A stretch of DNA of 64,000 bases from Streptomyces griseoviridis. GTDB lineage: Bacteria > Actinomycetota > Actinomycetes > Streptomycetales > Streptomycetaceae. Made by a program: the position numbers and the translations under genes. Shown piece after piece: positions 57,114-64,000 of this stretch; position 1 is the stretch's first letter; each line of letters opens with the position of its first letter. The notes below the pieces were generated by a model, which saw only the letters and a list, made by a program, of their open reading frames with translations, did not search any database and was not told where the DNA came from. The stretch is from positions 7,069,501-7,133,500 of the forward strand of contig NZ_CP029078.1 in assembly GCF_005222485.1 (NCBI RefSeq). The letters run 5' to 3'.

Positions 57114-59731
57114 GTGGTCGCCAGCGCTGTGGACGCTACGGACGCGCTGTCGTCGACCACCGTCGGCCCGGGAGGAACCTTGACCGCCTCTGCCTCTGCC
57201 CCCGCCCCCGCCCCTGCCCCTGGCTCTGCCTCCGGCGCCCCTGCCGTCGTCGCTGCCGCTACCGCCGTCGCCGCCGTCGCCGTCCGGACGAGACGGTGGG
57301 CCCTCGCCTCGGCCGTGTTGCTGCTCGCCGTCTCGGCCGCCGTGCCGCCGCAGCCACTGGGCGCGGACTCGCGCGGCCGGCCGGCCGCCGGTGACGGTCT
57401 GACCGCCGTCATCCGGTACACCGAGTACGGCATCCCGCACATCGTCGCCGACGACTACGCGAGTCTCGGCTTCGGGACCGGCTGGGCCCAGGCCCAGGAC
57501 GCGGTGTGCGACCTCGCCGAAGCGTTCGTCACCGTGCGCGGTGAGCGCTCCCGCCACTTCGGAGCGCGCGCGGTGCCCGACCCGCGCGGGTCCGCGGCCT
57601 CCACCAACCTCGCCAGCGACCTGTACTACCGGGGCGTACGGGACTCCGGGACCGTCGAGCGGCTGATGGCGGCTCCGCCACCCGCCGGCCCGAGCCGCGA
57701 CTCCGCCGACCTCAGACGCGGCTGGGCCGCCGGGTACAACACCTGGCTGCGCGAGCGGCGGATCACCGATCCCGCGTGCGAACGAGCCGACTGGGTCGGC
57801 CCGGTGACCGCCGTGGACGTCGCCGCCCTCGACTTCTCCGTCGGGGTGATCGGAGGCCAGGCCCTCGCCATCGACGGCATCACCGCCGCCCAGCCGCCGG
57901 GTACCACGTCCGCCGACGGCGCCGGACGCTTCGTGACCGGCACCGCCCCCGTCGCGGCGGAGCAGCCCGCTCGGGACGGCGTCGCCCGCACCGGGACCGG
58001 CACGGGGAGCGTCGTCGGCAGGGCGTCCAACGCCGTTGCCTTCCACGGCTCGACGACGGCCGACGGGCGCGGACTGCTGCTCGGCAACCCGCACTTCCCC
58101 TGGCGCGGGGCGCTTCGGTTCTGGCAGTCCCAGCAGACGATTCCGGGTCAACTCGACGAGTGGCGGGAGGCTCGTTGCTCGGCTCCACGACCGTATCCAT
58201 CGGATACAACCGCGACGTCGCCTGGAGCCACACCTCGGCCACAGGCACCGCAAGGAATCTGTACCGACTGACCCTGGACCCGGCCGACCCGACCACCTAC
58301 CTCGTGGACGGCAGACGCGAACGCATGACCCGACGAACCGTCACCGTACGTGTGGGGCAGGGCCGTTCGGTCACCCGTACCCAGTGGTCGACCCGTTACG
58401 GACCGGTCCTCACCTCCCTCGGCGCCCTGACGCTCCCCTGGGCCCGGAGCACCGCGTACGCCCTTAACGACCCGGGCGCGGCCAACCTCCGGGGCTCCGA
58501 CACCGCACTCGGCCTCGCCAAGTCCCGCAGCGCGCACGGCGTCCTGGCGGCCCTCAACCGCACCCAGGGCATCGGATGGGCCAACACCCTCGCCGCCGAC
58601 GCGCGCGGCCACACCGTCTTCAGCCAGTCCCAGGTACTGCCCCGCGTCACCGACGACCTGGTCAGGCGCTGCTCGACCCCCTTGGGGAAGACCACCTATC
58701 CCGCGGAGGGGCTTGCCGTCCTGGACGGCGCCCGCGGCGGCTGCGCCCTGGGCGCGGACCCCGACGCGCTCCAGCCGGGCGTCTTCGGACCCGCGGCCCT
58801 CCCGGTGCTCGAAGACGCCCCGTACGTGGAGAACTCCAACGACAGCGCCTGGCTGACCAACGCCGACCGCCCGCTCACCGGCCACCCCTGGATCTTCGGC
58901 CCGACCGGCACCCCGCGCTCGCTGCGCGCCCGCGGGGCGATCGAGGACGTCTCCGCGCTGGCCCGCAGGGGCGGACTCACCGTCGCCGACCTCCAGCGGC
59001 AGCAGTTCGCCGACCGGGTGCCCGCGGGGGATCTCGCCGCCGCCGACACGGCCCGCGCCTGCGCCGCGCTGCCGGGTGGCGCCGCGGTGAGCGGCGAGGG
59101 CAGGACGGTCGACGTCCGCGAGGCCTGCCGGGTCCTGGCCCGCTGGGACCGCACCATGAACTCGGGCAGCCGCGGAGCGCTCCTCTTCGACCGCTTCTGG
59201 CGGCGGCTGCTCACCACGGTGCCCGCGGACGACCTGTGGACCGTGCCCTTCTCGCCCGCCGACCCGGTCCACACCCCGCGCACCCTGAACACGGCCGCCC
59301 CCGGCTTCTCCCGCGCCCTGGCCGACGCCGTCGCCGAACTGCGGTCAACCGGGGCCGACTTGGGCGCCGAGTTGGGCGAGCGCCAGTACGTCACCCGCGA
59401 CGGACGGCGCATCCCGGTGCCGGGAGGAACCCATGACCTGGGTGTCTGGAACACCATCGAGGCGGACTGGGACCCGACGGCAGGCGCCTACACGGACGTG
59501 TCGTTCGGCTCGAGCCACCTCCAGGCGGTGGGCTGGAACGGCAGCGGCTGCCCCGAGGCCCGAACCCTGCTGACCTACTCGCAGTCGTCGAACCCGCGCT
59601 CCCCGCACTCCAGCGACCAGACGGCACTCCTGCCGGCCGGACAGTGGGTGACCTTCCGGTTCTGCGAACGGGACATCCTCGCCTCGCCGTCCCTGCGGAC
59701 GGTGAAGGTGCACGGGGTGCACCACCTGTGA
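57114..59731 (+). pseudogene. Penicillin acylase family gene with a frameshift
   Basis: Two overlapping frames together make one Ntn-hydrolase of the penicillin/AHL acylase family. The first frame (57114-58271) has a signal sequence (WALASAVLLLAVSAAV), the alpha-subunit segment YGIPHIVADDYASLGFGTGWAQAQD, the autoproteolytic SNAVAFHG with the beta-subunit Ser, and GNPHFPWRGALRFWQSQ. After IPGQLD the homology moves to the -1 frame with VAGGSLLGSTTVSIGYN and DVAWSHTSATGTAR, running to 59731. One base seems to be missing near 58158-58159 (GACGAGTGG; GACGGAGTGG would restore the frame). No slippery heptamer is present. It may be a recent pseudogene or a sequencing error. Start uncertain (TTG 57180 has GGAGG). 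Confidence 0.8.
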
Positions 59732-60221
59732 ACGGCCGTCCACCGCCGCGGAGACACCGGCCACGAACGCGCCCTTGCCGTGGCGCGAGCAGCCGGTGAC
59801 GGCGGTCGCGTCCGCCTCGCGGATGCTGCCGTCGGACTGCTGGACCACGTCGATGGTCTCCGCCTGCCGCTGATCCCCTCCCGGCGGCACCGCCGGCCCG
59901 AGATCGACGACGTGACGACATGAGAAGGAGCCTCCAGGGAGGGGTGCTCGCGGTTGCTGGGGGAGTGCCCGATATCCGACCGGGCAGGTGAGCGCTCCCA
60001 CAGGCTAGATACCAGCCGCGACGCTCGCAATATCCCGAACGTGACCGCGGCGACTTGGCTGCTTTTCCTCCAAGCGCTTTTCACATGGGCGCGACAGGTC
60101 AGGATCTCGTCGGTTTCCCGGAGGGAGGTCTCTCCCGCTTCCCGGAGGGGGGTCTCTCTCGCTGGAGGGATCACCTGCCCGGTCCGACGGTCCGATCGTC
60201 CTGAGCGGACGGCGTGCACAT
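59732..60221. other. Intergenic region, no gene supported
   Basis: About 490 bp between the acylase and the xylanase regulatory region. A direct repeat TCTCCCGCTTCCCGGAGG-like (GGAGGGAGGTCTCTC / GGAGGGGGGTCTCTC near 60120 and 60145) is present. No coding frame has convincing start or family features. Confidence 0.4.
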
Positions 60222-62123
<1,902 letters not shown>

Positions 62124-62185
62124 CCGCACCGTGAGCCCCGCGCCGGACCCCGCGCGAACAACCCGTCCGAGGCCGGCGACGTCCG

Positions 62186-62209
62186 CACCGGCCGGCCCAG
62201 CGGCCGGTG
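62186..62209. terminator. Hairpin terminator after xylanase
   Basis: CACCGGCCG (62186-62194) / CGGCCGGTG (62201-62209) with loop GCCCAG, 63 bp after the xylanase stop. Confidence 0.6.
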
Positions 62210-62334
62210 ACTCCCGCCGCTGACCTGTTTCGTGCCCCGCCGGAGGTTGACCCCGGCGGGGCACGGCACATGGCCGCCCGCCGTGTCCCCACGGGCTCCG
62301 TCCCGCTCGGCTAGCCTGACACCGGAGGTGCCAA

Positions 62335-63570
62335 GTGGCCGAAGCGCACAACGCGTTGGGCGGGACGGAGACCGAGTCCACCACCGTCGTGGTGATCGGG
62401 GCGGGACCTGCCGGGCTGACCGTCGCCAACCTGCTGCGCCGATGCGGCGTCGACTGCGTCGTCCTGGAACGCGGCAGCCGCGCCCACGTGGCGCGGCGGC
62501 AGCGAGCCGGCATCGTCGAGACCCGCGCCGTCCGGATGTTCGAGTCGTGGGGGCTGGCCGACGTCGTCCGGGGCGGCCCACCGCACGACGGCCTACTGGA
62601 GTTCCGGATCGACGGCGAGAGCCGCTTCGTCGACGACCGTGACGGCTCGGCGGGCTCAGGGGCGCGGCTCTGCCCCCAGCAGGTCCTGGTCGAGAACCTC
62701 ACCGCCGCGCATCTCGCCGACGGCGGTGACCTGCGCTACGAGGCCGCCGACGTCTCCCTGCACGACCTGACCGGCGACCGCCCGACCGTCCGCTACCGCG
62801 CCGCGGACGGCACCCGGCACTCGATCAGCTGCGACTTCGTCGCCGGCTGCGACGGCGAACACGGCGTCACCCGCACCGCCGTCCCCGAGGGCGTGGCCAC
62901 CGTCCACACCTTCGACCACGGCATCGGCTGGCTCACCGTCCTCGCCGACGCGCCGCCGCCCGCCCACCCCCTCCTCGCCGTCAGTCCCGAGGGCTTCGCC
63001 GCGCACTTCCCGCGCGGGCCGCGCAGCAGCCGCTACTACCTCCAGTGCCCGCCGGACGACGACCCGGGAGCGTGGCCCGACGACCGGGTCTGGGACGCCC
63101 TGCGCACCCGGCTCGCCGACCCCGCTCTCGTCCCGGGACCGATCACCGACCGTGAGACCTTCCGGCTGCGCGGCCTCGTCCACGAACCCATGCGGCACGG
63201 GCAGTTGTTCCTCGTCGGCGACGCGGCCCACATCCTGTCCCCGATGGGCGGCAAGGGCATGAACCTCGCCCTGCACGACGCCGACCTCTTCGTCCGCGCC
63301 GTCCGGGACGCCGTGCGCGGTGGCGACGACACCGCGTTGCGCGACTACTCCCGGCGCTGCCTGCGACGCGTCTGGAGCGACCAGGAGTTCTCCCACTGGC
63401 TGACCCGCACGGTCCATGAGGCGGGCGGCGACACCGACTCGGGCCCCTTCCTGCGCCGGCTGGCCCGCGCCCGCCTCGACCGCCTCGTCACCTCCCCCGG
63501 GGCCCGGCACGCCTTCGCGGAACTCATGACGGGCCTCGACCCGGCCCGCGCGGAGACCGGGCCCGCCTGA
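62335..63570 (+). CDS. pobA: 4-hydroxybenzoate 3-monooxygenase-like FAD enzyme
   Basis: A 411-residue group A flavoprotein monooxygenase. FAD motif VVVIGAGPAGLTVANLL, then RQRAGIVETRAVRMFESWGL, QQVLVENL, the DG motif FVAGCDGEHGVTR, SSRYYLQCP and the second FAD motif GQLFLVGDAAHILSPMGGKGMNLA. Region by region this matches PobA, which hydroxylates 4-hydroxybenzoate to protocatechuate with NAD(P)H. GTG 62335 has GGAGG five bases upstream. It stands alone here; PobA is usually next to a regulator or the protocatechuate pathway, so a different phenolic substrate is possible. Confidence 0.88.
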   Translation: MAEAHNALGGTETESTTVVVIGAGPAGLTVANLLRRCGVDCVVLERGSRAHVARRQRAGIVETRAVRMFESWGLADVVRGGPPHDGLLEFRIDGESRFVDDRDGSAGSGARLCPQQVLVENLTAAHLADGGDLRYEAADVSLHDLTGDRPTVRYRAADGTRHSISCDFVAGCDGEHGVTRTAVPEGVATVHTFDHGIGWLTVLADAPPPAHPLLAVSPEGFAAHFPRGPRSSRYYLQCPPDDDPGAWPDDRVWDALRTRLADPALVPGPITDRETFRLRGLVHEPMRHGQLFLVGDAAHILSPMGGKGMNLALHDADLFVRAVRDAVRGGDDTALRDYSRRCLRRVWSDQEFSHWLTRTVHEAGGDTDSGPFLRRLARARLDRLVTSPGARHAFAELMTGLDPARAETGPA

Positions 63571-63673
63571 CATCCGCGTCGCGGCCGGACCGACGCGGGA
63601 ACGGCGCGGACGCCGACCGGAGTTCCGCCACGTGGCCGCCGGCCCCGGCCGTCCGACCTCGTAGGCTGGGCGG

Positions 63674-64000
63674 ATGGGGTGGCTGAGACTGTGGGGGACG
63701 GCAGCGCTCGTCGGCGCACTGCTGACGGCGCTGGGAGCGGTCGCCTCGGCGACGGCGGTGGCCGAGGCGGTCGACACCGTGCGGGCCTACCGCACGGCCG
63801 AGGCGTGCCAGGACGGGAAGGCGCGGTCCGACTGCCTCACCACCCGCACCGCCACCGTCCGCGCCACGGAACGGACCGGCGGCAGGAGCGCGAGGTACGC
63901 GGTGCGGCTCGAACACACGCCGGGCGTACCGGAGTTGGTCCGACTCGCCGGTGACGAGCCGCTGCTGAGGCTGCTGAGGCCGGGCGACGGGATCACCGTC
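63674..64000 (+). CDS. Putative membrane protein (cut by right edge)
   Basis: The first 109 residues of a protein that continues past the window. One hydrophobic segment (TAALVGALLTALGAVASA) follows a short basic start MGWLRLWG. The next region has two Cys (EACQDGKARSDC) and a beta-strand pattern. ATG 63674 is preceded by GGGCGG-type sequence rather than a strong SD. Similar Streptomyces proteins are small membrane-anchored proteins of unknown function. Confidence 0.65.
   Translation, partial: MGWLRLWGTAALVGALLTALGAVASATAVAEAVDTVRAYRTAEACQDGKARSDCLTTRTATVRATERTGGRSARYAVRLEHTPGVPELVRLAGDEPLLRLLRPGDGITV

Noticed and set aside
57776..59731. Programmed -1 frameshift in the acylase gene
   Set aside because: No slippery heptamer or stimulatory structure at 58150-58170; the family is not known to use recoding.

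Overview
This window is high-GC actinobacterial DNA, almost certainly from Streptomyces. The supporting signs are extreme third-position GC, frequent GTG starts, ATGA/GTGA gene overlaps, secreted xylanases and lipoproteins, FecCD-type iron uptake, and type I-E CRISPR repeats of the Streptomyces type. No cas genes, rRNA, tRNA or insertion sequences were found.

Region 1 (1-33.7 kb) is the tailoring, sugar, export and resistance part of an aromatic (type II) polyketide gene cluster; the polyketide synthase core is not in the window and probably lies to the left. It holds four cytochromes P450 (one cut by the left edge) with their own [2Fe-2S] ferredoxin and ferredoxin reductase, an EHN-type epoxide hydrolase, an ActIII-like C-9 ketoreductase, a two-component flavin hydroxylase (acyl-CoA-dehydrogenase-like oxygenase plus flavin reductase), two SnoaL-like proteins, an SRPBCC protein, a metallo-beta-lactamase-fold protein, a second SDR, three O-methyltransferases (two 94% identical), two EryCIII-type glycosyltransferases and a membrane acyltransferase. 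Five genes (7804-13298) form a nearly complete route from dTDP-4-keto-6-deoxyglucose to a 2,6-dideoxy-3-C-methyl-L-hexose of the axenose/mycarose/olivomycose kind. An EmrB-type exporter sits beside a WYL regulator. Two HTH_42 (AlkZ-like) DNA glycosylase homologues are embedded in the set. P450s, an epoxide hydrolase, 3-C-methyl sugar genes, a membrane acyltransferase and AlkZ-like proteins together point to an epoxide-bearing, DNA-alkylating glycosylated polyketide, most like the trioxacarcin/LL-D49194 group; this is inference, not proof. Direct repeats of TCGA with exact 11-bp spacing in two promoters suggest SARP control.

Region 2 (33.9-42.5 kb) holds a DUF664 protein, a secreted DUF4232 protein, a truncated ricin-type lectin remnant, an AraC regulator, and a siderophore ABC importer (ATPase, lipoprotein, fused double permease) behind a possible iron box, followed by a GNAT/C39-like protein.

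Region 3 (42.5-53.5 kb) holds three type I-E CRISPR arrays (5, 12 and 8 repeats), all in minus orientation with related leaders on their right. They are separated by ordinary genes: a lipoprotein GH10 enzyme, a fasciclin lipoprotein, two small Cys-rich proteins, an XRE regulator, a short HTH remnant, a HAD phosphatase and an FG-GAP protein.

Region 4 (53.6-64 kb) holds an aerolysin/ETX-MTX2-like protein, a MarR regulator divergent from an amidohydrolase with a clear palindrome between them, a frameshifted penicillin-acylase-family gene, a GH10-CBM13 xylanase preceded by CGAAA-N-TTTCG-type boxes, a 4-hydroxybenzoate 3-monooxygenase-like gene and the start of a membrane protein.
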